64,000 bases of DNA. Source: Oceanisphaera sp. IT1-181. Its GTDB lineage: Bacteria; Pseudomonadota; Gammaproteobacteria; Enterobacterales; Aeromonadaceae. The stretch covers positions 50,363-114,362 of the forward strand of contig NZ_CP136857.1 in the NCBI RefSeq assembly GCF_033807535.1. The letters are read 5' to 3'. The position numbers and the translations under genes were made by a program. Shown in pieces: positions 44,075 to 52,968 of this stretch (positions within the stretch are counted from its first letter, which is position 1; the number at the start of each line of letters is the position of its first letter). Under the pieces are notes generated by a model that had not been told where the DNA came from, made no database searches, and saw only the letters and a list, made by a program, of their open reading frames with translations.

Positions 44075-44928
44075 ATCACTGCGCATCAACCACACCGTTA
44101 ACTGCCACCGAGAGTCGGGCTAAGCGGGAAAGTACCGATCAAGAACAGCCATTATTATCGGTACACCGGCTAACCAAACTTTATGCCCCAGGCAAGGGCT
44201 TTGCCGAGGTGTCGTTCGATCTCTATCCGGGCGAAGTACTGGGCATCGTTGGTGAGTCTGGCTCCGGAAAAAGCACATTGTTGCAGACAATTTCTGGCAG
44301 CTTGGCACCGGACGAAGGCGAAGTACTGTATTTGCGTGGTGACGCAGGCCGCCAGCTTGAGCAGGTGGTGAGCCTGTATCAGCTGGCGGAAAGTCAGCGT
44401 CGTCAGCTGTTGCGTACTGACTGGGGCGTGGTGCATCAGCATCCACTCGACGGCTTACGACCCCGAGTGTCGGCCGGGGGCAATATCGGCGAGCGACTGA
44501 TGGCAGTGGGGCAGCGTCACTATGGCCACATTCGCGAACAGGCACTGCAGTGGCTGCAGGACGTAGAAATACCCGTCGATCGTATCGACGATATGCCGGT
44601 GACCTTCTCGGGTGGTATGCAGCAACGGTTGCAGATTGCGCGCAACCTGGTGACTCACCCCAAGCTGATTTTCATGGACGAACCCACCGGCGGACTGGAT
44701 GTGTCGGTACAGGCGCGACTGCTGGATTTGCTGCGTCGGCTGGTGTCTGAATTGGGGCTAGCGGTGGTGATCGTAACCCACGATTTGGCGGTGGCGCGAC
44801 TGCTGGCCCACCGGTTGATGGTGATGAAACAAAGCCGGGTCGTGGAGACGGGACTCACCGATCAGGTGCTAGACGATCCGCAGCATCCTTATACCCAATT
44901 ATTGGTGTCTTCCGTACTACAAAGCTAG
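44071..44928 (+). CDS. phnK: C-P lyase ABC protein PhnK
   Basis: A 285-residue ABC ATPase without membrane partner: Walker A GESGSGKST (about 69-77), signature FSGGMQQRLQ (about 181-190), Walker B LIFMDEPTGGLD. PhnK binds the PhnJ side of the core complex and uses ATP to remodel it. The first about 27 residues form an unusual polar N-terminal extension before LLSVHRLTKLY. The start was chosen to overlap the phnJ stop. An alternative in-frame start 27 bp upstream is inside phnJ. Confidence 0.94.
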   Translation: MNHCASTTPLTATESRAKRESTDQEQPLLSVHRLTKLYAPGKGFAEVSFDLYPGEVLGIVGESGSGKSTLLQTISGSLAPDEGEVLYLRGDAGRQLEQVVSLYQLAESQRRQLLRTDWGVVHQHPLDGLRPRVSAGGNIGERLMAVGQRHYGHIREQALQWLQDVEIPVDRIDDMPVTFSGGMQQRLQIARNLVTHPKLIFMDEPTGGLDVSVQARLLDLLRRLVSELGLAVVIVTHDLAVARLLAHRLMVMKQSRVVETGLTDQVLDDPQHPYTQLLVSSVLQS

Positions 44929-44936
44929 GAGCTCTC

Positions 44937-45665
44937 ATGACCTGTGCATTAAACGTTTCGAATGTGTGCAAAACCTTTGTCTTGCATAACCAGAATGGCA
45001 TTCGCTTGCCGGTGTTATCAGACGCTTCCTTCGCGATAAAACAGGGTGAGTGTGTGGTGCTGCATGGCCGGTCCGGTACCGGCAAGTCAACTTTGTTGCG
45101 TACTCTCTACGGTAACTATCTCACCGATAGTGGCCAGATTGAGCTCCAGCATCAGGGGCAGTGGTTGGATATAACGCAGGCACAGCCTCGCACTTTAGTT
45201 AATGTGCGCCGCCACACGATTGGTTGGGTTAGTCAGTTCTTACGGGTTATCCCCCGCATCAGCGCACTGGAAGTGGTGATGCAGCCGATGATTGAGCAGG
45301 GCGGTAATCGGATCGAAGCTCAGGCCCGAGCCGAACGGCTGTTGACCCGGCTCAATGTGCCTGAACACTTGTGGGCACTGGCGCCGGCGACTTTTTCCGG
45401 TGGTGAACAGCAACGGGTGAACATTGCCCGAGGGTTTATTGCCGACTATCCAATTTTACTGCTTGATGAGCCCACCGCTTCGCTCGATGCGACTAATCGC
45501 ATGGTAGTGGTTGAGCTTATCCGCGAAGCCAAGGCGCGGGGCGCGGCTATCGTTGGCATCTTTCACGATGCGGATGTCCGCGAGCAAGTCGCCGATCAGG
45601 TCTACGAGATCCAGCCCAGAGTCGAGCACTCACTTGAAGATGACAAGAGGAAGCATTTAGCATGA
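44937..45665 (+). CDS. phnL: C-P lyase ABC protein PhnL
   Basis: A 242-residue ABC ATPase: Walker A GRSGTGKSTLLRTLYGNYL (about 42-60), signature FSGGEQQRVNIARGF (about 152-166), Walker B LLLDEPTASLD. PhnL, with PhnG, PhnH and PhnI, is needed for the nucleosidase step. It has a CTAGGAGCTCTC ribosome site, and its stop overlaps phnM (ATGA). Confidence 0.95.
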   Translation: MTCALNVSNVCKTFVLHNQNGIRLPVLSDASFAIKQGECVVLHGRSGTGKSTLLRTLYGNYLTDSGQIELQHQGQWLDITQAQPRTLVNVRRHTIGWVSQFLRVIPRISALEVVMQPMIEQGGNRIEAQARAERLLTRLNVPEHLWALAPATFSGGEQQRVNIARGFIADYPILLLDEPTASLDATNRMVVVELIREAKARGAAIVGIFHDADVREQVADQVYEIQPRVEHSLEDDKRKHLA

Positions 45666-46798
45666 TTATTACCAATGTGAACCTGGTTCTGGAAAACGAG
45701 GTAGTGCGGGGCTCGGTCGAAGTGACTGATGGCGTGATCCGCGCACTAGCCGACAGCCCGAGCCAACAGCCGGGTGCTATCGACGGCAACGGTGGCTGGT
45801 TATTACCTGGCTTGGTGGAGCTGCATACGGACAATCTGGACAAGCATTTCACGCCTAGACCCAAGGTCAGCTGGCCGCCCTTAAGTGCCATGCGGACTCA
45901 TGATGCGCAGGTGGTAGCGGCGGGCATTACCACGGTGTTGGATGCGGTGGCCATCGGTGATGAACGTGACGGTGGTACCCGCCAAGATAACCTCGACCGT
46001 ATGATCCATACCATAATCAATAGTCAGCGCCAAGGCCTGAACCGAGCCGATCATCTGCTGCATCTGCGCTGTGAGTTGCCTCATGAAACTACAGTGCCCT
46101 TATTCGAGCATTATGTGGATCTGCCGGAGGTGCAGTTGGTGTCTCTAATGGACCATTCCCCCGGTCAGCGCCAGTTTGTCAGCATGACTAAGTATCGAGA
46201 ATACTATCAGGGTAAATACGGGCTCAGTGATCCACAGATGCATGAATTTGAACAGCGCCAGCTGGCGCTGTCGGCGCAGTGGTCGGACACCAATCGCACT
46301 TACATCGCCCGCCTGTGTCGGGAGCGGGGTATTTCTCTGGCCAGCCATGACGATGCCACCTCTGCTCATGTATTGGAATCTCATCATTTGGGCATGGTCA
46401 TGGCCGAGTTTCCGACCACAGTCGAGGCGGCGGTCTGTTCCCATCAACAGGGCTTGATGGTGATGATGGGCGCCCCTAATGTGGTTCGCGGTGGATCTCA
46501 TTCCGGTAACGTCGCCGCCCATGAGCTAGCGGCGTTGGGGGTATTGGATGTGCTGTCGTCTGACTATTATCCAGCTAGTTTGCTAGAAGCGGTGTTTATG
46601 CTGGCCGAAGACGATCGAAATAGCTTAGGGCTGGCCGAGGCGACACAATTAGCCACCGTCAATCCCGCTCGGGCCTTGGGGTTGACTGACAGAGGTATCT
46701 TGGCGGAAGGGCGGCGCGCGGATCTGGTGCTGGTTGAACGACATCAGGGGCAGGTTTATCCAAAACGGGTCTGGTGTCGAGGTGAGTTGGCCTTCTAA
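45662..46798 (+). CDS. phnM: PhnM, triphosphate hydrolase of the C-P lyase pathway
   Basis: A 378-residue amidohydrolase-fold enzyme. GLVELHTDNLDKHFTPRP (about 49-66) carries the metal-binding HTDNLDKH motif of PhnM, then LVSLMDHSPGQRQF, LASHDDAT and NVVRGGSHSGNVAAHELA follow. It removes diphosphate from ribose 1-methylphosphonate triphosphate before PhnJ acts. It overlaps phnL by 4 bp. Confidence 0.96.
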   Translation: MIITNVNLVLENEVVRGSVEVTDGVIRALADSPSQQPGAIDGNGGWLLPGLVELHTDNLDKHFTPRPKVSWPPLSAMRTHDAQVVAAGITTVLDAVAIGDERDGGTRQDNLDRMIHTIINSQRQGLNRADHLLHLRCELPHETTVPLFEHYVDLPEVQLVSLMDHSPGQRQFVSMTKYREYYQGKYGLSDPQMHEFEQRQLALSAQWSDTNRTYIARLCRERGISLASHDDATSAHVLESHHLGMVMAEFPTTVEAAVCSHQQGLMVMMGAPNVVRGGSHSGNVAAHELAALGVLDVLSSDYYPASLLEAVFMLAEDDRNSLGLAEATQLATVNPARALGLTDRGILAEGRRADLVLVERHQGQVYPKRVWCRGELAF

Positions 46799-46811
46799 CG
46801 GGAGAGCAAAG

Positions 46812-47372
46812 ATGAGTATTGATACAGGTCGACTGTTTTATGTCATGGGACCTTCCGGTGTCGGAAAAGACAGTTTTATACAAGCGGTGAGAGCATGCTG
46901 GGGCACACGTTTACTGGTGGCACACCGTTACATTACTCGATCGGCGGCGGCGGGAGGAGAGAATCATATCGAGCTGTGTGAAACGGAGTTTCAGTTACGT
47001 AAAGATCGCGGACTGTTTGCTCTTAGTTGGGCCGCCAATGGTCACCATTATGGCGTGGGGCGTGAGATTAACGACTGGCTGGCGTCAGGCATGGATGTCA
47101 TGGTCAATGGTTCGCGGGCGTATTTACCGCAGGCACGCACCCTATTTTCCGAGCGCTTATATCCGGTGTTGGTCCAAGTCGATGCTGAAACCTTGGGGCA
47201 GCGTCTGCGAGCACGAGGGAGAGAAAACGAAGCAGAAATCTGCCAGCGGCTAGAACGGGCTGCTGCCTATCAACTCGCGCCGTCAGACGACGTATGCTGG
47301 CTGGATAACAGCGGGAATTTGGCTGACACGCTACGCCAATTCCAGCGCTATCAACAGCTATTACCCGCATGA
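46812..47372 (+). CDS. phnN: Ribose 1,5-bisphosphate phosphokinase PhnN
   Basis: A 186-residue P-loop kinase of guanylate-kinase fold: Walker A GPSGVGKDSFIQAV (about 12-25), then HRYITRSAAAGGENHIEL. It converts ribose 1,5-bisphosphate to PRPP. The frame is open 78 bp further upstream within phnM. The ATG after CGGGAGAGCAAAG was chosen. The stop overlaps phnP (ATGA). Confidence 0.94.
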   Translation: MSIDTGRLFYVMGPSGVGKDSFIQAVRACWGTRLLVAHRYITRSAAAGGENHIELCETEFQLRKDRGLFALSWAANGHHYGVGREINDWLASGMDVMVNGSRAYLPQARTLFSERLYPVLVQVDAETLGQRLRARGRENEAEICQRLERAAAYQLAPSDDVCWLDNSGNLADTLRQFQRYQQLLPA

Positions 47373-48169
47373 TGCGTCTGACGTTGTTGGGCACGGGAGC
47401 GGCCGGGGGGATGCCGCTGTATGGCTGCCCTTGCCGCTATTGTGTGCAGGCCGAGTGCAATGCAGCGGAGAGGAGAGAGCCGTGCTCGGCGCTGCTAGAG
47501 TGGGCGGGAAATCGGCTACTAATCGATGGCGGCCTGATGGACTTGCATCGACGTTTTTCTCCTAGCAGCCTGCAGGGCATATTACTGACTCACTTTCACG
47601 TCGATCATGTGCAGGGCCTGTTTCATCTGCGCTGGGGAAGGTGCGCAAAAATACCCGTGTGGTGCCCAGATGATCCGACGGGTTGTGCCGATCTGCTTAA
47701 GCATCCCGGGTGCCTTGACTTTCAGCCGCCCTTACAGCACGCCCAAAGCTGGCAACTGGGTGAGCTAAGCATTACTCCGTTGGAACTGGTGCATTCTCAG
47801 CCTACCTTGGGGTATGTATTTCGTCTCGGTGAGCGTCGCTTGGCATATCTGACAGATACTTTGGGGTTGCCGCCACAGAGTAGCCAGTGGCTACATGCCT
47901 TGCCAACGCTGGATGCGGTAGTGATAGATTGCAGCTTTCCCCCAGGCAATGATGGTTGTAACCGTAACCACAATTCGCTCGAGCAGGTGCTGGCGCTCAG
48001 AGAAACCCTGCGGCCAAGGCAGATGATTTTAACCCATATCGGCCATGATTTTCATGGTTGGTTGCAACAGCATGCCTTACCCAATGGTGTGGTGGCTGGG
48101 TGGGACAACATGTGCATTGTGCTGGAAGATGCCACGGCAGAAAACTTAAGCTTATCTAATTATCCATGA
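47369..48169 (+). CDS. phnP: PhnP, cyclic ribose phosphate phosphodiesterase
   Basis: A 266-residue metallo-beta-lactamase fold enzyme. The motif LTHFHVDHVQGLFHLRWG (about 71-88) binds the two metals, and LTHIGHDF supplies a later His. The GCPCRYCVQAEC cysteines near the N-terminus (about 19-30) match the extra zinc site of PhnP. It opens 5-phosphoribosyl 1,2-cyclic phosphate made by PhnJ. It is the last gene of the operon. phnO, which lies between phnN and phnP in E. coli, is absent. Confidence 0.95.
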   Translation: MMRLTLLGTGAAGGMPLYGCPCRYCVQAECNAAERREPCSALLEWAGNRLLIDGGLMDLHRRFSPSSLQGILLTHFHVDHVQGLFHLRWGRCAKIPVWCPDDPTGCADLLKHPGCLDFQPPLQHAQSWQLGELSITPLELVHSQPTLGYVFRLGERRLAYLTDTLGLPPQSSQWLHALPTLDAVVIDCSFPPGNDGCNRNHNSLEQVLALRETLRPRQMILTHIGHDFHGWLQQHALPNGVVAGWDNMCIVLEDATAENLSLSNYP

Positions 48170-48248
48170 TTTTCAGAAGTTTTTTAATCTTAAATTAGTG
48201 GTATCAGCTTTCCTGTTAGATTGTGGCTCGCTTAATCTATAACTGGTG

Positions 48249-48494
48249 ATGAATAAAAAATTATATTTTCAACACGTAAAAGTACTTGGGGATCCCAATT
48301 CCTACTCTTCAATATTTAAAGTCAAGATTGAGGTGTTTTACATTGCTGTGCGATTGATTAAAGATAAAGATCGCATGGTGGTTGTGAAAAAAATTGATAA
48401 TGAAGTAATGTATTTGTTTATCCGTACGAATAACAGACTCTTTGTACGCCATACATCAAAAGACAATAACCGCTGGATACTGGTTAAATTTTGA
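48249..48494 (+). CDS. Small hypothetical protein
   Basis: About 81 codons, beta-rich and basic (MNKKLYFQHVKVLGDPNSYS...), unrecognised, with no convincing ribosome site. It is AT-rich compared with phnP. It may be a small accessory gene or chance frame. A second frame overlaps its stop. Confidence 0.35.
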   Translation: MNKKLYFQHVKVLGDPNSYSSIFKVKIEVFYIAVRLIKDKDRMVVVKKIDNEVMYLFIRTNNRLFVRHTSKDNNRWILVKF

Positions 48495-48766
48495 AGGCGA
48501 TACAAACAGCGTTAGCGTTAGAGTTAAATCAGTTAGGGGAGGCAAGACAGCCATGTTATATCGTCCTAAAACATGGCTATTGTCAGCGAGTGGGCCAAAA
48601 AGCCGTGGTTTGTCAGTTAAAGGGAGTCGCGTGTTTAATTTTGGCTGCATTAACAATGCCTGAGTTACAGCAACAGTTAGCCGAAGCTGTCAAGGGCGCT
48701 CGGTCAGCTATGGCCCGTGCCTTCGATAATATTTCTATCGGTTCTTTTAAGATGCAAGCTAATTAA
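48491..48766 (+). CDS. Small hypothetical protein, overlapping start
   Basis: About 91 codons with a TTG start overlapping the previous stop (TTGA). It has a hydrophobic stretch (GVACLILAALTM) and an amphipathic C-terminus (ELQQQLAEAVKGARSAMARA). Not recognised. It may be chance or the second half of a frameshifted gene. Confidence 0.3.
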   Translation: MKAIQTALALELNQLGEARQPCYIVLKHGYCQRVGQKAVVCQLKGVACLILAALTMPELQQQLAEAVKGARSAMARAFDNISIGSFKMQAN

Positions 48767-48860
48767 CTTTAGCCTTACACATGCTGCTCCATTAACTCAA
48801 GCTAGGACTTTGCATTCTATAACATCGACCAAAGAAAAATTATCGCACTAACCCATCAGT

Positions 48861-49772
48861 TTAAAAAGACGCTACAATCTGTTCGAATTCCTCTATTAAA
48901 GCGCCCTGAAACTGATGGCAAAGTCGGGATACCAAGTGAAATTTCGGCAAAATGATAGCAACCTCAAACTCGATTCCGGGTGTAAAAGGCCTTAAGACAA
49001 CAGAGTTGTCGTTTCTTTTTCCATATTCCATGGCTGTAATCGGATCTATTAGCGCATACCCGACCCCCTCATTGACTAGCGCTATAGCTGAGGGAAATAG
49101 CTGCGTTTCTGCAACTACATTGAGAGAACAGTTATGTTTGTAAGCCAAGCTGCGCAATTGTATGGTGCTTTGGTGAGTGTCACCTAGAGTAATGATCGGT
49201 TTGCCCTCTAGATCCTCGATGGTGATTTCCTTTCTTTCGGCCAGAGATGAACCTGGTGGCAAAGCACAATACATCCTGAAACTATAGGGAAAGATCTCCA
49301 GCTCATTTTTCGCCTGTGGTTTTTCCACGATTCCAAGATCAAAATGGCCACCAGCAACCCATTCTTCTACCTTTCTGGATGGGAATGTCTGCAAAGATAG
49401 CTTCACGTTTGGATTGTTTCTCATAAAGCCAGCAACAATTTTAGGTGCCAAAGTTGCCAAACCTGGCATGCAACCTATCTGTAGTTTTCCAACCCTGCCG
49501 TTCTTCAGGTTTTCAGCCAGTTCCCCCAAATTACTTAATGCCTTTAGTACCCGTTCAACGCCTTCGGAAAAGGACTTAGCCTCTATAGTCATTTCTGTAC
49601 CATAGTGGTTTCGTTTAAACAACATAAAACCTATATCACTTTCCAAGTTGGCAATAGCAGTACTGACGGTTGGTTGCGTTAGACCTAAGCGTCTTGCCGC
49701 CTTGCTGATACTGCCGCTACTTATAACCTCTTGGAATATGTATAGTTGTTTTGCATTTATTTTAGGATTCAT
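48861..49772 (-). CDS. LysR-family regulator divergent from the symporter gene
   Basis: A 303-residue protein. The N-terminal HTH reads LYIFQEVISSGSISKAARRL...GLTQPTVSTAIANLESDIG. A periplasmic-binding-like effector domain follows (about 95-300). Its effector domain resembles regulators of opine and amino-acid catabolism (NocR/OccR type). It is transcribed away from the symporter and oxidase genes, with a dyad between them, so it most likely controls them. Confidence 0.9.
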   Translation of the reverse strand: MNPKINAKQLYIFQEVISSGSISKAARRLGLTQPTVSTAIANLESDIGFMLFKRNHYGTEMTIEAKSFSEGVERVLKALSNLGELAENLKNGRVGKLQIGCMPGLATLAPKIVAGFMRNNPNVKLSLQTFPSRKVEEWVAGGHFDLGIVEKPQAKNELEIFPYSFRMYCALPPGSSLAERKEITIEDLEGKPIITLGDTHQSTIQLRSLAYKHNCSLNVVAETQLFPSAIALVNEGVGYALIDPITAMEYGKRNDNSVVLRPFTPGIEFEVAIILPKFHLVSRLCHQFQGALIEEFEQIVASF

Positions 49773-49811
49773 AAATGGCCTCGAATAACGTATTTTATTA
49801 GTTAAATGGGT

Positions 49812-49834
49812 ATAGATTTACTCTATATATCTAT
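49812..49834. promoter_or_regulatory. Candidate LysR operator
   Basis: The inverted repeat ATAGAT-N11-ATCTAT lies in the 145-bp divergent gap, a typical LysR-regulator spacing. Confidence 0.5.
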
Positions 49835-49917
49835 TGAAAAGTATTATTTGATTTTATACATCAACAGTTAACATAATGAATACATTCTCACAACAAAAAT
49901 GTACGTAGGAGAGTGTT

Positions 49918-51333
49918 ATGCACTACTTAGATGCAATGGGCCTGTTGGCCTACTTCATAATGCTGGGGTACATAGGCTTTCGAAGTGCCAAAAAGGTCAA
50001 CTCCAGTGCCGACTTTGCCGTTGCCGGCAATAAAATCACTTGGCCTATTCTTTTTGCCACTTTGGCTGCCTCTTTTCTCGGCGGTGGCGCCTCTATGGGA
50101 CGTGCCGGACAGGCATTTGATCATGGCTACGCCTTCATGTTTGCGGCCAGCGCCTTTCCAATCGCTACCGTTTTAACTGGGATCTTCATAGCCCCAAAAC
50201 TGAAACGTTATATCGGCGCCCATACGGTAGGCGATATCATGGAACAACAGTTCGGCCGTTATGCCCGACTGATCACAGGTATCTTTTCACTGGTGTTCTG
50301 TATCGGTATCTTGGGTGCTCAAGCGCTGGCGGTTGGGACCGTATTCAATGCCATTATTGGCATCGATATTAAAACCGGCATTCTGATAGGCATGGGAGTC
50401 GTGGTGGTTTACTCCACTGTTGGCGGCATGTGGGCGGTAATACAGACCGATGTGGTCCAGTTTTTGATGCTTGCCATTTTCATGCCCATTACCTTATTAA
50501 TAGGTATCAATGAAATGGGTGGGGCAGAACAGCTGATTGCCCAATTACCCGACAGTCATTTCAGTATCATGGGCGATTACGGACCCGGCATGTTTCTGAG
50601 CCTGTTTATTGCTTTCTTGCTCGGTGAAACACTGGTGCCTCCTTATACCCAACGTGCACTGGCGGCGCCCGACGCTCGCAATGCGAAGATCGGCTATACC
50701 ATATCGGGTCTGTTTGGTTTTCTGTTCTATTTTGTCAGCTCAACTATTGGTCTGATCGCCCTCATCCTATATCCGGATATCAGCCCAGATCTGGCCATGC
50801 CAGAACTGATTAAAACCGCCTTACCTCTAGGCATCACCGGTTTGGTTCTTGCCTCTCTATTAGCGGTAGTGATGTCAACTGCCGACTCTTATCTCAATTC
50901 GGCATCGGTCATCTTTGTTAAGGATATCTACCAGCCATTTATCAATCCCAATATCGGTGAGAAGCAAAAACTATGGATGGAGCGAATAGTAAATCTGTTA
51001 ATCGGTTGCGGGGCCGTTATATTCGCGCTCTATGCGACATCTATCATTGATGCCCTACTGATCAGTTATTCACTATGGGCGCCGACCATACTCATCCCCT
51101 TTATCCTCGGAGTTCTCTTTGATTTTAAATGCAGCAAGTCAGCTATCAGTGCTATCACTGCCGGTGCCTTGGTTACTGTTATTTGGAAATGGGGCCCTTG
51201 GGACTTAATCGATATGACGGGGTTGTCCGCTCTAGTCGCCGGCGTATTAGCTAACCTCATAGTGTTTGTCTTAGTTTATAAAATTTTTAAGAAAAACAGA
51301 TCCACATCACCCGTTGTTCAAAATAATTATTAA
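49918..51333 (+). CDS. Sodium:solute symporter (SSS family)
   Basis: A 471-residue membrane protein with about 13 predicted helices. The N-terminal YFIMLGYIGFRSAKKVNSSA...DFAVAGNKITWP and FLGGGASMGRAGQAFDHGYA segments are typical of the SSS family, which couples sodium entry to uptake of amino acids, proline-like or organic-acid solutes. It has a GTAGGAGAGTGTT ribosome site. The small membrane protein, DadA-like oxidase and racemase-like gene follow in the same direction, suggesting an amino-acid substrate. Confidence 0.9.
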   Translation: MHYLDAMGLLAYFIMLGYIGFRSAKKVNSSADFAVAGNKITWPILFATLAASFLGGGASMGRAGQAFDHGYAFMFAASAFPIATVLTGIFIAPKLKRYIGAHTVGDIMEQQFGRYARLITGIFSLVFCIGILGAQALAVGTVFNAIIGIDIKTGILIGMGVVVVYSTVGGMWAVIQTDVVQFLMLAIFMPITLLIGINEMGGAEQLIAQLPDSHFSIMGDYGPGMFLSLFIAFLLGETLVPPYTQRALAAPDARNAKIGYTISGLFGFLFYFVSSTIGLIALILYPDISPDLAMPELIKTALPLGITGLVLASLLAVVMSTADSYLNSASVIFVKDIYQPFINPNIGEKQKLWMERIVNLLIGCGAVIFALYATSIIDALLISYSLWAPTILIPFILGVLFDFKCSKSAISAITAGALVTVIWKWGPWDLIDMTGLSALVAGVLANLIVFVLVYKIFKKNRSTSPVVQNNY

Positions 51334-51347
51334 CAAGGAGTTCAGTT

Positions 51348-51449
51348 ATGCATTGGTTCGCATTTGTTATTTATGCTGTATCAGTTTCCTGTATTCTGAC
51401 AGCGTTAATAATAGGCGTAATGTCCTATAATTTTTATAAAGAAAATTAA
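51348..51449 (+). CDS. 33-residue single-span membrane protein
   Basis: Reads MHWFAFVIYAVSVSCILTAL and then IIGVMSYNFYKEN: one hydrophobic helix and a short charged tail. It has a perfect AAGGAG ribosome site 7 bases upstream and begins 14 bp after the symporter stop, followed by a hairpin. The position suggests a small subunit or partner of the symporter, comparable to other small symporter-linked proteins. The function is inferred. Confidence 0.7.
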   Translation: MHWFAFVIYAVSVSCILTALIIGVMSYNFYKEN

Positions 51450-51457
51450 TTTAATAA

Positions 51458-51475
51458 TGGGGGCTGATGCCCCCA
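51458..51475 (+). terminator. GC hairpin after the small membrane protein
   Basis: TGGGGGC-TGAT-GCCCCCA, a 7-bp stem with a 4-base loop about 8 bp after the stop. It has no long T-run, so readthrough to the oxidase gene is possible. Confidence 0.6.
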
Positions 51476-51650
51476 CTGTTAAATTAAACTTAAATGTCAC
51501 AAATTAATTTTATTGGTTATAGACTGATAAAGGATATTTCTTATTATTAATAATTTATTTTTATAGAATTTAAATTTTCATTGTTATAAGTCGTGACTAT
51601 GACCACATAGACGGTCATTATCATTGCGCCAATCAGGTGGTTATCTTAAT

Positions 51651-52889
51651 ATGAAAAACATCATAGTAATCGGTGCAGGTATTATCGGTCTGTCCGTATC
51701 TAAAGCACTATTGGACAAGGGCTACCAAGTAACTTTGCTAGATGAAAATAAACCTGGCTCGGGTACCTCGTCGGGTAATGCAGGTCTTATTGCCAATTAT
51801 GCTACCACTCCATTATCTAATTCTGACAGTCTACGTTCCATGCTTAAAGAAATGATCCGCAGCAAACGTGCATTGTCGATTGCTCCTCATTACCTGTCTG
51901 AGCTGACCGGCTTTAGCCGCGCTTTTTTGCGCGCCATTGGTAACGAAGCTTTTACTAAAAACAAGCAAACTTTAGTTGAGCTCGTCGCCAGAGGAACTTT
52001 GTTACAACAGCAGTTACTAGCAAATATTGGCTCTAATGAACTCTATCAGACCAAAGGCTGCCTACAGATTTATCGTCAGGATCCCACTATAGGCCCTCAG
52101 CTTGAAAAACTGGCCGCCGCCAAGCAACGAGACGGGGTGCAGTGTGAAGCCCTAGATCGAAATTCGTTGCTGAAACTAGAGCCAGGTTTGAACCCCCAAG
52201 GCTTAGAAGGAGGCCTTTGGTATCCTGACACTTGGTCACTGCGAAACCCCCAGCAACTCAGCACACTACTCCATGAGCAACTGTTGAAACAGGGATTGAA
52301 CTATCAACAGTTATCCGTAGATGCTATCAAACAATCAGGTGACAAAGTGCTGATCCGAACGAGTGAACAGGAATTGGTCGCCGACGCCGTAGTACTTTGT
52401 GCCGGCATGGGGAATCAGCAGCTACTCGCCTCTTTGAAAGTAAAACTCCCGGTAGTGAGCGAGCGAGGTTATCATCTGATGTTGAACGATAAAGATTTGG
52501 TGCTGAACCGGCCCGTCGGTTGGCTCGACCATTATTTCTATGCGACCCCAATGAATAATGGTATCCGCATCGCTGGTACCACGCAATTTGCTCGACCGAC
52601 GGCGCCAGCAGCACAAGTCAGATACCAGCATATGCAGGAGTGGGCAGAAAGCCTATTTGGGCGCCCGGTATCGGTAGCTTCACGCTGGATGGGAGTACGC
52701 CATAGCACTCCCGACTCATTGCCCGTTATCGGTCCCCTTCCTGAAAATAAACGCGTCATACTCGCTTTTGGTCATGGTCACCTAGGCATGACATTGGCAG
52801 CGGTGACAGGACAATTGGTGGCTGACTGTTTATCCAACTTTCAACCGGATGAGCTAGCCGCTGCACTATCACCGACACGTTTTCTTTAA
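51651..52889 (+). CDS. FAD-dependent D-amino-acid dehydrogenase-like oxidoreductase
   Basis: A 412-residue protein. The Rossmann dinucleotide motif IIVIGAGIIGLSVSKALLDK is at about 4-23, then SGTSSGNAGLIA. A DAO-family C-terminus follows (WMGVRHSTPDSLPVIGPLP, then FGHGHLGMTLA). It resembles the DadA family that oxidises D-amino acids to oxo acids. The first ATG of the frame is 27 bp upstream, but the protein starting at MKNIIVIGAG fits the family. It is probably in one regulon with the symporter and racemase-like gene. Confidence 0.85.
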   Translation: MKNIIVIGAGIIGLSVSKALLDKGYQVTLLDENKPGSGTSSGNAGLIANYATTPLSNSDSLRSMLKEMIRSKRALSIAPHYLSELTGFSRAFLRAIGNEAFTKNKQTLVELVARGTLLQQQLLANIGSNELYQTKGCLQIYRQDPTIGPQLEKLAAAKQRDGVQCEALDRNSLLKLEPGLNPQGLEGGLWYPDTWSLRNPQQLSTLLHEQLLKQGLNYQQLSVDAIKQSGDKVLIRTSEQELVADAVVLCAGMGNQQLLASLKVKLPVVSERGYHLMLNDKDLVLNRPVGWLDHYFYATPMNNGIRIAGTTQFARPTAPAAQVRYQHMQEWAESLFGRPVSVASRWMGVRHSTPDSLPVIGPLPENKRVILAFGHGHLGMTLAAVTGQLVADCLSNFQPDELAAALSPTRFL

Positions 52890-52968
52890 CAATAGGTTCA
52901 TAAATACTCTTAACCTTTATAATAAAAACCTAATAATATAAGTATATTTAAAACAATGGAGGTGAGTT

